From positions 1 through 64,000 of the forward strand of contig JAKAQL010000002.1 of assembly GCA_021822605.1 (NCBI GenBank): a DNA stretch of 64,000 nucleotides. The letters are read 5' to 3'. Source of the DNA: Actinomycetes bacterium. GTDB lineage: Bacteria > Actinomycetota > Acidimicrobiia > Acidimicrobiales > Acidimicrobiaceae. Under the pieces are notes generated by a model, which worked only from the letters and a program-made list of their open reading frames with translations, searched no databases and was not told the origin of the DNA. Positions 35,101 to 43,122 of the stretch are shown here, one piece after another. The translations under genes were made by a program, and so were the position numbers. Positions within the stretch are counted from its first letter, which is position 1; the number at the start of each line of letters is the position of its first letter.

Positions 35101-35226
35101 GGCTATAGCATCATCCTCTCCAATGGTCAGGTGGTAGGTTTTGATGGCGGTCCGAGCGCTCCCGCACTCGGTCCCACAACGACCGGCCATGGAGCGCCGA
35201 TTATCGGTGGTACGGCCATCAGCTAG
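32143..35226 (+). CDS. Secreted SpoIID/LytB-domain protein with C-terminal GYWLVAADGGVFDFG-type repeats
   Basis: 1027 aa; signal-like N-terminus; SpoIID-like LGLESYVRGVIGNEMP...GFQALEAQAVEARTYALAVG; then multiple GI(A/V)STxxGxGYWLxxAxGxVxxFGxA units. Confidence 0.85.
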   Translation: MRRGIHSKRSSFVLPSGRTSAMLAAGTLVGLVPAVVLLPATSYASSASLTFTGYGVGSGDGASQFGEAGYASQGQLTYQQILAHFYGGTTLTTTNDRLITVWLTQGTGRAATVVDAGGLVVNNVTVAPNTPIQVSDAGGTISISQGASASGCSAPSAWTPLTTTTGSLTISPVNLEPLGSMIDETQNQALAWCQPGGTVEYVRGSLGVTDNGQGQQVLTNTLGLESYVRGVIGNEMPVVWGTLGSPGPQGQAWGFQALEAQAVEARTYALAVGNSYPFAQICDSDYCQVYGGFNTGQTSQARALIDAAQTDTAGQILEQASGAPAFTQYSASDGGYTAGGDFPAVPDPYDAGCYASICDPWDPWSQTVGLSSLQQAFSQVGTVQGLNVLQRSGNGTDGGRVLSIQVVGSSGSSTVTGAQFASMLGLDSDWFSVSGPIAINNDGNGSPPAQPSGSTASSGIVVASADGGTAAEDGATDLGSTYTYGITGLTGSRPLNAPVVGVASTPDGKGYWLVAADGGVFDFGDAHFYGSTYTYGITGLTGSRPLNAPIVGIASTTNGDGYWLVAADGGVFDFGNATYQGSAYSKGFTGLTGAHPLAAPVVGIASTPNGNGYWLLEANGTVLSFGDAGSYGQLSASANIVGIASTADGQGYWLLGANGAVYGFGDAASYGSLNLSGQTARAVSIVTAPNGTGYSIILSNGQVVGFNGGPSSPALGPTTTGHGAPVVAAAILGDPAPGTPPVINEGNTASSGIVVASADGGTAAEDGATDLGSTYTYGITGLTGSRPLNAPVVGVASTPDGKGYWLVAADGGVFDFGDAHFYGSTYTYGITGLTGSRPLNAPIVGIASTTNGDGYWLVAADGGVFDFGNATYQGSAYSKGFTGLTGAHPLAAPVVGIASTPNGNGYWLLEANGTVLSFGAAQNYGDMSQTTTVRSKFVGIVASATGDGYTLLTTDGATYGFGDAPSTGSIEANPLAVAIIRGPGGTGYSIILSNGQVVGFDGGPSAPALGPTTTGHGAPIIGGTAIS
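33505..34013 (+). repeat. Intragenic long direct repeat, copy 1 (about 509 bp)
   Basis: Reads the same as 34384-34892 (offset 879 bp); encodes SGIVVASADGG...NGNGYWLLEANGTVL. Confidence 0.9.
34384..34892 (+). repeat. Intragenic long direct repeat, copy 2 (about 509 bp)
   Basis: Same sequence as copy 1; antisense ORFs of the two copies also translate identically over the repeat, consistent with DNA-level identity. Confidence 0.9.
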
Positions 35227-35306
35227 CCCTGCTGTCGTCGTTGTTAGACCACCATTGTGAGATCCCCGAGGGGTGCTACCGTTCTGGGGCGGCCCTGCAG
35301 GCCGTC

Positions 35307-35371
35307 TGCCTCTCAGCAGGGTTGCCTCTCAGCAGAGGTGCCCATCAGTAGAGGTGCCTTCTCAGCAGGGG
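35307..35371. repeat. Four degenerate 16-17 bp tandem repeats between convergent genes
   Basis: TGCCTCTCAGCAGGGT / TGCCTCTCAGCAGAGG / TGCCCATCAGTAGAGG / TGCCTTCTCAGCAGGGG. Confidence 0.85.
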
Positions 35372-35377
35372 TGGCGT

Positions 35378-36139
35378 TCAATACGGTAGCCGTCTGGCAA
35401 GAGAGCGCGGGAGGTGTCGATAGATCACCATGATCGGCTGCAGTATCCGAGGACTCCACACGATGCTGGCCCTTCGGGTGATGCCACGGACGATGTCGCG
35501 GGCGACACGATCCGACTCGGTGCTGAGGGGAGGCCGTGGTCGTCCCCTCGTCATCGCGGTGGTGACAAATCCTGGTCGGACGACCAGGACCTGTACCCGC
35601 GGGTAGAGGCGATCCGCGAGACCGAGGCTAAACCCGTCGATTCCGGCTTTGGCAGCCCCGTAGAGGTAGTTTGTTTGTCGCACTCGTTCGCCCGCCACCG
35701 ATGAGAGGACGACGATGAGCCCGTGCCCTTGTTGTTGGAACCGATCTGCGCAGCGTGTCAGCGCCATCGCAGGACCGGTAAAGTTGACGGAGATCGAGAG
35801 CGCCACCTGGCTAGGGTCCTGTTCGTCCGCTGGCTGGGTGCCGAGCCAGCCAGCCGCCATGATGACTGCATCGAGGGGCCGGAATCCCTCGAGCGCCTCT
35901 TGGATTGCAGGGTCGACCATCGCTATATCCGCGAGGTCAAGGGATTGTATCTCGACGGCAAGCTCTGGATAGGCCTTGAGGAGTTCTGTGCGGGTTTGTG
36001 TCAGTGAGGGCGCGTGTGGGCCAAGAAGAAGGACGGATCGAAGCGAGGAGGCACCAAGTCGTAGCAGCAGCGCGCGGGCGATCTCTGATCCACCTCCGAT
36101 GACGAGCACGTGTTCAGGTAGGCCGCGGCTATCGAGCAT
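35378..36139 (-). CDS. SDR family oxidoreductase, DprE2-like (decaprenylphosphoryl-2-keto-ribose reductase-like)
   Basis: VLVIGGGSEIARALLLRL, LSSVAGERVRQTNYLYGAAKAGIDGFSLGLADRL, VVRPGFVTTAMT. Confidence 0.78.
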   Translation of the reverse strand: MLDSRGLPEHVLVIGGGSEIARALLLRLGASSLRSVLLLGPHAPSLTQTRTELLKAYPELAVEIQSLDLADIAMVDPAIQEALEGFRPLDAVIMAAGWLGTQPADEQDPSQVALSISVNFTGPAMALTRCADRFQQQGHGLIVVLSSVAGERVRQTNYLYGAAKAGIDGFSLGLADRLYPRVQVLVVRPGFVTTAMTRGRPRPPLSTESDRVARDIVRGITRRASIVWSPRILQPIMVIYRHLPRSLARRLPY

Positions 36140-36222
36140 GAGCGTTCTTAGTGGGGTGTCGATCGAGCGGGATAGGGGTTGTGGCCCCGATGGTGGGGTT
36201 GGGGAGGCCAGTCGCTGGCGCG

Positions 36223-37212
36223 CTAGGCACGGTTGTCCAAGTCAAAGTCGGCCTCGATCCGGTCGTAGTCGGTGGCGCTTGATCGATCTGAGCCCAAGAG
36301 CGCGATCGCTGCGTCTGTCGCGCTGGCCACCAACGGGGGTGCGATCTGCGACAGGGCGATGCCGATCAAAATCAGGTAGCTGATGTGCACATCATTGGCG
36401 TGGTTAAAGACGATCGGGATGATCGCGAGCGCGAGGATGGGGGGGCTCTCGATGGCAAATCTCGTGACGAGCACGAGGGTGAGGAGTATCGTCACCAGCA
36501 CCACAAAGTTGGAGTTGAGGGTGAGAAAGAGAAGGATGGTGAGCTCGATTGCCCCAAGGATGGCCAACGCGGTCCAGCTGAGCTGGCGGACACCACGAGC
36601 CTTGGGTGCGTTTGCGTTCTCGACGGCCGCAACAAAGAGTGGGGGTAGCACGGCGAGTGGCGAATGGACGAGCCACACGGCGAGCACCATAGTCCCGAGG
36701 GAGCCGACAATGATGATTGTCGATCGGAGGGTGACCGGTATCGGAGAGGCGGGTCCGAGACCTGGACGTTCGGTGATGACGACGAAAAGGATTGGTAGCC
36801 CCATGAAAACGATGACTGCTACGACATAGAGTGGCGAGACGAGGTGGAGGTAGACGGGCAGGAGGCCTGCAGAGAGGGCCGGGAAGGCAGGGACCCGGAA
36901 GAAGAGTATCGCCCCGAGGATGGCGGCCAACGTGATGACGATCTGGGCAATCAGGTCCACCGGCAGGTAGCGTGCAACCTCAACGCCGAGAAAGGCCGCC
37001 CCGCAGATCACGAGGTAGAAGGGGATAGGCCCCTTTCGCCACTCGTCAATCTGAAAAAAGATCAGACCCGTCGTGACGGCTCCGACCTCGGGGACCACCA
37101 TGGTCTGCTCATGGAAAACGGTGACGACGATCGCCATCATCGCCACCGTGATGAGGACGACGAGACCCCGTAGCCAATGACCCTCGCTCCAGTCGGCGGA
37201 GAGCCGAGTCAT
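36223..37212 (-). CDS. Polytopic membrane protein of unknown function
   Basis: About 330 aa, highly hydrophobic, many predicted TMs; start moved to MTRLSADWSEGH. Confidence 0.6.
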   Translation of the reverse strand: MTRLSADWSEGHWLRGLVVLITVAMMAIVVTVFHEQTMVVPEVGAVTTGLIFFQIDEWRKGPIPFYLVICGAAFLGVEVARYLPVDLIAQIVITLAAILGAILFFRVPAFPALSAGLLPVYLHLVSPLYVVAVIVFMGLPILFVVITERPGLGPASPIPVTLRSTIIIVGSLGTMVLAVWLVHSPLAVLPPLFVAAVENANAPKARGVRQLSWTALAILGAIELTILLFLTLNSNFVVLVTILLTLVLVTRFAIESPPILALAIIPIVFNHANDVHISYLILIGIALSQIAPPLVASATDAAIALLGSDRSSATDYDRIEADFDLDNRA

Positions 37213-37916
37213 AATCGCGTGGTATCGATTGGCCATCCCTTTGGGATGGTGATGGGTTCACCGTTGTGCTCACGGCGGTAGTCGTTCAGGTTGCGGAGCC
37301 ACTTGAGATGCTCGCGTTCTTGGAGTTGCATGAGAGTTGGGCCATCCATCTCGACAAGACGAGGATAGGCCTCGAGTTGACGGCGCGCAACCTCGATGGT
37401 GGCGCGAGCGTCGCCGAGTGCATTGTGCGCATTGTTAAGCTCTACCCCGTAGAACTCACAGAGGGCGTCGAGCTGTCTCGAGCCGCGCCGAGGAGCACTA
37501 AAAACACGGTCGATGACGTAGATGTCGAGGACTGGACCCCGCCATCCGACGTTGTAGAGGCCCTTCCCGAAGTGTCGTCGGAGCTGAGCGTCGACGATGC
37601 CAAGGTCGAAGGAGATATTCATTCCGATGAGTAACCAGCCTCGGCGACCAGCCTTCACCAGGTCATTGCCGATGTGCTTGAGGGCCTCTGGTAGGGGTTG
37701 GCCTTCGCGAGCGGCTTGTTCATCAGAGATCCCGTGTTTTGCGGTCGCCTCCGGTGAGATTGGTCGTGTCGGCGCGACAAGGCTGTAATCGTCGTGGATA
37801 CCATCCTGGCTCCACCAGGTCAGAGCATAGGATACCGGCTCATCGTCGATGAGAGAGAGGCCAGTGGTTTCGAGGTCAAAGCCGAGGAGGTTGGTGGTGG
37901 CTAGCATCATGTCCAT
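37209..37916 (-). CDS. DnaQ-like 3'-5' exonuclease family protein
   Basis: GFDLETTGLSLIDDEPVSYAL (ExoI DxE) and HNALGDARATIEV (ExoIII HxxxxxD). Confidence 0.88.
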   Translation of the reverse strand: MDMMLATTNLLGFDLETTGLSLIDDEPVSYALTWWSQDGIHDDYSLVAPTRPISPEATAKHGISDEQAAREGQPLPEALKHIGNDLVKAGRRGWLLIGMNISFDLGIVDAQLRRHFGKGLYNVGWRGPVLDIYVIDRVFSAPRRGSRQLDALCEFYGVELNNAHNALGDARATIEVARRQLEAYPRLVEMDGPTLMQLQEREHLKWLRNLNDYRREHNGEPITIPKGWPIDTTRL

Positions 37917-37947
37917 TCATACCGAGATGGCCGGGTCTTCATGTCGA

Positions 37948-39330
37948 TCAATCGGTCGATTCTTTGGGCACAAAATGGGCGCTAAAGTGCCTGAGCGCTG
38001 GCGGTTCCTTGGTGATGCGATAGCCGCGGAGCGAAGGGGCAATACTCAGGACCTCCGCACAGACCTCAACGACGTAGTCGATATGGCTCTGGGTGTAGGT
38101 GCGTCTGGGGATGGCGAGGCGCACCAGTTCAAGGGTGCTCGGATGTTCGCTACCGTCGGGAGCGCGTCCGAACATGACCGAGCCGATCTCGCAGCCGCGA
38201 ACCCCGCCGAGCTCATAGAGCGCGATCGCCAGTGCCTGGCCCGGGTACTCTAGTGCTGGGATGTGAGGGAGCAGGCGTCGAGCGTCGAGGTAGATCGCAT
38301 GGCCACCGCTCGGTCTCACGACTGGGAAGTCCATCTCCTCAAGCGCATCGCCCAGATAGGCAGTTGATGAGATGCGGTAGTGGAGATAATCATGAGATAC
38401 CGCTTCGCGGAGTCCCTGAGCGATGGCCTCTAGGTCTCTGCCAGCGAGACCGCCATAGGTTGGGAAGCCTTCGGTGAGAATCAGCATTGTTCGAGCCTGG
38501 TCGGCGATGGCGGTATCGTTGGTGGCGAGCCAGCCCCCGATGTTTGCCATTGGATCCTTCTTGGCGCTCATGGTCATACCATCGGCCCAGGAGTACATCT
38601 CATGTACGATCTCAGTGACCGACTTGGTGTGGTAACCCGGTTCGCGTAACCGAATGAACCAGGCGTTCTCGGCGAAACGACAGGAATCTAGATACAGCGG
38701 CACTCCAAATCGATGACAGAGCATACTGGTGGCACGGATGTTCTCCATCGAGACTGGTTGCCCACCACCAGAGTTGTTGGTCACGGTCAAGATCACGGCT
38801 GGGATGTCGCCCGCCCGCTTGGTGAGGAGCTGCTCGAGCGCCGCGATATTGATGTTGCCCTTGAAGGGCGCGCTCAGCTCAGGGTCGAGCCCCTCAGGGC
38901 AGGGGAGGTCGACCGCCTGGGCGCCGGTGTACTCGACGTTGGCTCGCGTGGTATCGAAGTGAGTATTAGCGGGAACGATCTTGCCCGGTCCGCCGAGTAC
39001 AGAGAAGAGGATGCGCTCGGCGGCACGCCCCTGGTGGGTCGGGATGATGTGCGCGAAGCCAAAGAGCTCATGGACGGCAGTCTCGAAGATCTCCCATGAC
39101 GGTGAGCCGGCATAGGACTCATCCCCGTGTTGGATAGCTGCCCATTGGTCGCGACTCATCGCACCGGTGCCCGAGTCGGTGAGCAGGTCAATCATCACGT
39201 TGCGCGCGGGTAGTTGGAAGAGGTTGTAGTGTGCGGCACGGATTGCCTCTTGGCGCTGTTCCCTCGTTGTCATCGGAATCGGCTCGACGGAGTGGATGCG
39301 AAATGGTTCGATGATCGTCTGATAAGCCAT
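37948..39330 (-). CDS. tnaA: Tryptophanase / beta-eliminating lyase (tryptophan indole-lyase type)
   Basis: NVMIDLLTDSGTGAMS, HQGRAAERILFSVL, SWADGMTMSAKKDPMANIGGW, SGGHAIYLDARRLLPH. Confidence 0.9.
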   Translation of the reverse strand: MAYQTIIEPFRIHSVEPIPMTTREQRQEAIRAAHYNLFQLPARNVMIDLLTDSGTGAMSRDQWAAIQHGDESYAGSPSWEIFETAVHELFGFAHIIPTHQGRAAERILFSVLGGPGKIVPANTHFDTTRANVEYTGAQAVDLPCPEGLDPELSAPFKGNINIAALEQLLTKRAGDIPAVILTVTNNSGGGQPVSMENIRATSMLCHRFGVPLYLDSCRFAENAWFIRLREPGYHTKSVTEIVHEMYSWADGMTMSAKKDPMANIGGWLATNDTAIADQARTMLILTEGFPTYGGLAGRDLEAIAQGLREAVSHDYLHYRISSTAYLGDALEEMDFPVVRPSGGHAIYLDARRLLPHIPALEYPGQALAIALYELGGVRGCEIGSVMFGRAPDGSEHPSTLELVRLAIPRRTYTQSHIDYVVEVCAEVLSIAPSLRGYRITKEPPALRHFSAHFVPKESTD

Positions 39331-39415
39331 GAGAGGATTCTAGGTCACCGCTGTCGCTTCTCCAAGCCTGTGGGTCGCGGTTTTGCCCCTCTCGATCTGG
39401 CGTAGGCTCGATGGT

Positions 39416-40765
39416 ATGGGTCTCAATGTACGTCGCCTCTATCGTTCGTCCTCAATGGTTCTTGGACTCACAGTTCGCAACTCTTTACGTCGGTTGCGGG
39501 TGAGGTTCACACCTGCGGCGGCTCGAGAGGCTGCATTGCGCAATGCCCGTATCGCCACCGCAGCGGATGTGCGGGCGCAGTTTGCGAACACTCGAGGGGT
39601 GATGACCAAGCTTGCTCAGATGGCAGGGTATCTGGATGCGGAGGTAGAGCCTGATCTTCGCGCCGCACTGGCGAGTTTTCAGCGTGACGCGCCGACGATG
39701 GATTTTGCCTTGGCTGAGGCCACCATACTCGCAGAGATCCCTGATTTCTATCGATTTGTCAAAGAGATCGACCCGATTCCGGTGGCGAGCGCATCCATCG
39801 GGCAGGTTCACCACGGTCGACTGCGCACCGGCGAGGAGGTCGCGGTCAAGGTCCAGTTTCCCGATGCGGCCACGTTGATGGGAGCGGATCTCGCCAATGC
39901 TGGGTTGGTCACTGGGGCGTTGAAGCTGCTCTTCCCCTCGATGGCGACGGGAGAGATGGCGGACGAGCTCGTCCTACGACTAGCGGAGGAGCTGGACTAC
40001 ACCAAGGAGGCGCGGCGGACGCAGACCTTTGCTGACTACTATCAGGATCATCCCCTGATCGTGGTTCCCCGCGTCTACTTTACTCTCTCCTCGCCTCACG
40101 TACTGGTAACCCAGTTCCTGCATGGGAGACGATTTGAGGAGGTTCTCGATGAGTCTCAACACGCTCGCGATGCCTATGGGGAGGTTCTCTTTCGCTTCGT
40201 CTTTCGCAGTCTGTATCGACTGTCGCTGTTCAACGGCGATCCTCATCCAGGCAACTACCTATTCTTCGATGATGGCCGGATCGGCTTTCTCGATTTTGGA
40301 TTTACGAAGGAGTTCACTCAGACCGAGATCCACCTCTTTGAGTCGATGATCCAGGCGATGGTGCTCGACCGGGATAAGCCGCGCTTTGCCAAGATCGTCT
40401 ATGCGGCTGGGCTCGTCACGAGGGACGATCTCGATCCGGATGCGATCGCTGACTTCTTTCGTGATTTCTACGACATCGTCGTCGAGGATCGTGAGTTCAC
40501 CGTGACCAGTGCCTATGCCAGTGCACTCCTGCGACACACTTTTGATCATTCCCATCCTGTCGCCAAATACCTGAATGTTCCGCGCGCATTCGTGGTGCTT
40601 CAACGGATCAACCTCGGTCTGTATGCACTGCTCGGCTACCTTCAAGCCACGGCAAACTGGCGTGCAATCGCCAGTGAGATCTGGCCATTTGTGGCCGCGC
40701 CCCCAAGCACTCCCATCGGGGAAGCGGAGGAACGTTGGCTACGACGGCACCCAGGGCAGCGGTGA
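39416..40765 (+). CDS. AarF/ABC1/UbiB kinase-like family protein
   Basis: RGVMTKLAQMAGYL, PIPVASASIGQVHHGRLRTGEEVAVKVQFP, FNGDPHPGNYLFFDDGRIGFLDFG. Confidence 0.94.
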   Translation: MGLNVRRLYRSSSMVLGLTVRNSLRRLRVRFTPAAAREAALRNARIATAADVRAQFANTRGVMTKLAQMAGYLDAEVEPDLRAALASFQRDAPTMDFALAEATILAEIPDFYRFVKEIDPIPVASASIGQVHHGRLRTGEEVAVKVQFPDAATLMGADLANAGLVTGALKLLFPSMATGEMADELVLRLAEELDYTKEARRTQTFADYYQDHPLIVVPRVYFTLSSPHVLVTQFLHGRRFEEVLDESQHARDAYGEVLFRFVFRSLYRLSLFNGDPHPGNYLFFDDGRIGFLDFGFTKEFTQTEIHLFESMIQAMVLDRDKPRFAKIVYAAGLVTRDDLDPDAIADFFRDFYDIVVEDREFTVTSAYASALLRHTFDHSHPVAKYLNVPRAFVVLQRINLGLYALLGYLQATANWRAIASEIWPFVAAPPSTPIGEAEERWLRRHPGQR

Positions 40766-40817
40766 GGTCGACGGATGCAGTTGGGCTAAGGAAAGCTAAC
40801 TAGAGAACGTTCGAAAA

Positions 40818-40838
40818 CTTGAGTGTGTAAGACTCAAG
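40818..40838. promoter_or_regulatory. HAIR element (HspR-associated inverted repeat) upstream of hsp20
   Basis: CTTGAGT-GTGTAAG-ACTCAAG, exact match to CTTGAGT-N7-ACTCAAG. Confidence 0.92.
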
Positions 40839-40846
40839 AAACCTTG

Positions 40847-40852
40847 TATACT
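40847..40852 (+). promoter_or_regulatory. Putative -10 box of hsp20
   Basis: TATACT 8 nt downstream of the HAIR element. Confidence 0.5.
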
Positions 40853-40925
40853 TTGGAATAGATGCTGTGGTATTGGCATTGATAGGAGTGGGCAGCGGTG
40901 CTGCTCGTGAAGAAGGAGGTTCATA

Positions 40926-41345
40926 ATGGTTATGCGTGTTGATCCCTATCGGGAGTTCGATCGGATGTTCCAGTCACTGGTTCAGCGAGACGCACGAGCG
41001 GCGATGCCGGTCGATGCATTTCGGGTGAACGATACCTATGTGGTCCAGTTCGATCTTCCTGGTATCGATCCACAGAGGCTCGAGGTCACCGTGGAGCGCA
41101 ATGTCTTGACGGTGCGTGCAAATCGAGAGATCAAACACGAGGAACACGAGCAGATGGTCGTAGCGGAGCGGTTCAGCGGTTCACTGGAGCGTTCGATCTA
41201 TCTCGGTTCCGACCTCGATCCCCAAGGAGTGGTTGCCGACTACGCCGATGGCGTGCTGACGGTGTCGATCCCCGTCCACGAGGCGGCTAAACCTCGCCGA
41301 ATCGCTGTCAATCACCAACAGTCGACGACTGCGATCGGTGGTTGA
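40926..41345 (+). CDS. Hsp20/alpha-crystallin family small heat-shock protein
   Basis: DTYVVQFDLPGIDPQRLEVTVERNVLTVRANRE and VVADYADGVLTVSIPVHEAAKPRRI. Confidence 0.96.
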   Translation: MVMRVDPYREFDRMFQSLVQRDARAAMPVDAFRVNDTYVVQFDLPGIDPQRLEVTVERNVLTVRANREIKHEEHEQMVVAERFSGSLERSIYLGSDLDPQGVVADYADGVLTVSIPVHEAAKPRRIAVNHQQSTTAIGG

Positions 41346-41362
41346 GAGGAACCTATGGAAGG

Positions 41363-41392
41363 CCCCGGCTCATCCGTATCGGTGGGCCGGGG
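41363..41392 (+). terminator. GC-rich hairpin after hsp20
   Basis: CCCCGGCTCATCCG...CGGTGGGCCGGGG, stem allowing G-U pairs. Confidence 0.6.
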
Positions 41393-41459
41393 AATGTTTC
41401 GCGCGTCAGGGCTGCTGTAGAGGTGGCAGATATGAAAACAATAGCGAAGGGTGCACAGG

Positions 41460-42398
41460 ATGCGGATTGGACTGACTGGGAGCCATGGATTGATTGGATC
41501 GGCCCTCCGGGCAGCGCTTGTTGAGGGCGGTCACGAAGTAACGGTGATCGCAAGGTCGAGCGGCTCCTCACAACGTATCCGCCCCGTGGGAAGCGCGCCG
41601 AGTTCTTCCGAGCCTTTCTTTGATCCCGATGGTGGAGAGGGAGATCTTCGCGCACTTGAGGGCTATCAGGCCATCATTCACTTAGCAGGTGAGCCAATCG
41701 GTGATCATCGATGGGATGCACGGGTGCGCTCTCGAATCTACTCCTCCAGGGTCTATGGGACGCGATCACTCGTTGGGGCGTTGAAAGCCCTCGAGCAACC
41801 CCCAAGTACTTTATTGTTCGCCTCAGCTGCGGGCATCTACGGAGACCGAGGAGGTGAGGTGTTGACGGAGGAGTCAGCGTCTGGGACTGGTTTTTTGGCG
41901 AAAGTGGTCGGTGATTGGGAGGCTGAGGCGATGGCTGGTGAGTCCATCGCCAAGCGGGTGGTCTTGTTGCGCACCGGACTAGTCCTCGACCCAAAGGGTG
42001 GACTACTCGGACGGCTTCTGCCTCTCTTTAAGCTCGGTCTCGGTGGCCGTCTTGCCACTGGCGAGCAGTATATGAGCTGGATCACGCTCGAGGATGAGGT
42101 CCGGGCGATCCAGCACTGTCTTACAGAGGAGAAGGTCAGGGGTCCGGTGAACCTTGCAGCCCCTAACCCGGTTACCAACCGGGAGTTCACCAGCATACTC
42201 GCGGGAGCTCTCAGCCGTCCTGCGATCTTCACCGTGCCTGCAGGTGTGCTAGAACTGGTGCTCGGCAAGGAGATGGCGCGTGAACTGGCTCTCGTCTCCC
42301 AGCGTATCACTCCTCAAGTTCTCGAAGCCTCTGGGTTTTCTTTCTCCTCAACCAGGCTCGATGAGGCGATCGCGCCGCTTATCGCTACGACTCGTTAG
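41460..42398 (+). CDS. TIGR01777-type NAD-dependent epimerase
   Basis: MRIGLTGSHGLIGSALRAAL, IIHLAGEPIGDHRWDARVRSRIYSSRVYGTRSL, SAAGIYGDRG. Confidence 0.92.
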   Translation: MRIGLTGSHGLIGSALRAALVEGGHEVTVIARSSGSSQRIRPVGSAPSSSEPFFDPDGGEGDLRALEGYQAIIHLAGEPIGDHRWDARVRSRIYSSRVYGTRSLVGALKALEQPPSTLLFASAAGIYGDRGGEVLTEESASGTGFLAKVVGDWEAEAMAGESIAKRVVLLRTGLVLDPKGGLLGRLLPLFKLGLGGRLATGEQYMSWITLEDEVRAIQHCLTEEKVRGPVNLAAPNPVTNREFTSILAGALSRPAIFTVPAGVLELVLGKEMARELALVSQRITPQVLEASGFSFSSTRLDEAIAPLIATTR

Positions 42399-43030
42399 TA
42401 GTCCTGTTCTTCGAGAAGTTCCTGCATTCTTGTGGCGAGGGTGGTTTGGCCGAGCTGATTGAATGAGGCGATGACGGCTTTGCGATCTTCGGTAGGCTTG
42501 TTTTGGGAGAGCTTGCGGATGCCGTGCAGCTCTCTCACGTGGATCGTGAATCCGACGATGGCTTTGAGTTGGTTCTGTATGAAGTCGTTGGGGCTTTGAT
42601 CGGGGCTCCAACCGGCCGGCATGGGTGGTTCAAAGTGCGCGGTCAGCGTCGTGACCAGTGCCAGGAGTTCCTGGGGGTCGTCAAAGAACGCTATGGAGCC
42701 AGTCGCTTCGACCCGTGAGTAGTTCCACGTCGGTACGTGCTGCTGGTTGGTGGCGGTGCTCCGATACCATCGGGGTGAGACATATCCATGTTCGGCGCGG
42801 AAGACGGCGACCGCGTCCAGGTCGAGGCGCGATTGGTGCCACTGGGGGTTCGTGCGGGTGAGATGACCCTTGATCTGCAACTTCTCCCCGTCGTGCATCA
42901 CGAGCAAGGGTATCGCGGTGGTCAACGGTCCAGTGGGACCGACGGTAATCAGGTCTCCAAAGGGGTGCTGTTCGGCCATTGCGACTAGTGTTGGCGCATC
43001 ATCGGTGTAGAAGATCTTTGCAGGCGACAT
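42395..43030 (-). CDS. FMN-binding negative transcriptional regulator (PaiB family)
   Basis: HPFGDLITVGPTGPLTTAIPLLV, GHLTRTNPQW, HGYVSPRWY, VPTWNYSRVEATG. Confidence 0.92.
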   Translation of the reverse strand: MSPAKIFYTDDAPTLVAMAEQHPFGDLITVGPTGPLTTAIPLLVMHDGEKLQIKGHLTRTNPQWHQSRLDLDAVAVFRAEHGYVSPRWYRSTATNQQHVPTWNYSRVEATGSIAFFDDPQELLALVTTLTAHFEPPMPAGWSPDQSPNDFIQNQLKAIVGFTIHVRELHGIRKLSQNKPTEDRKAVIASFNQLGQTTLATRMQELLEEQDY

Positions 43031-43122
43031 GCCATCACTCTAGCCACCCTCCAATGATCTGAGTGCAAGGCCGCCCGCGACCCGTGCCCCCTCTTTGGGT
43101 AAGTCCAGGGGCTCCCAGTAGG

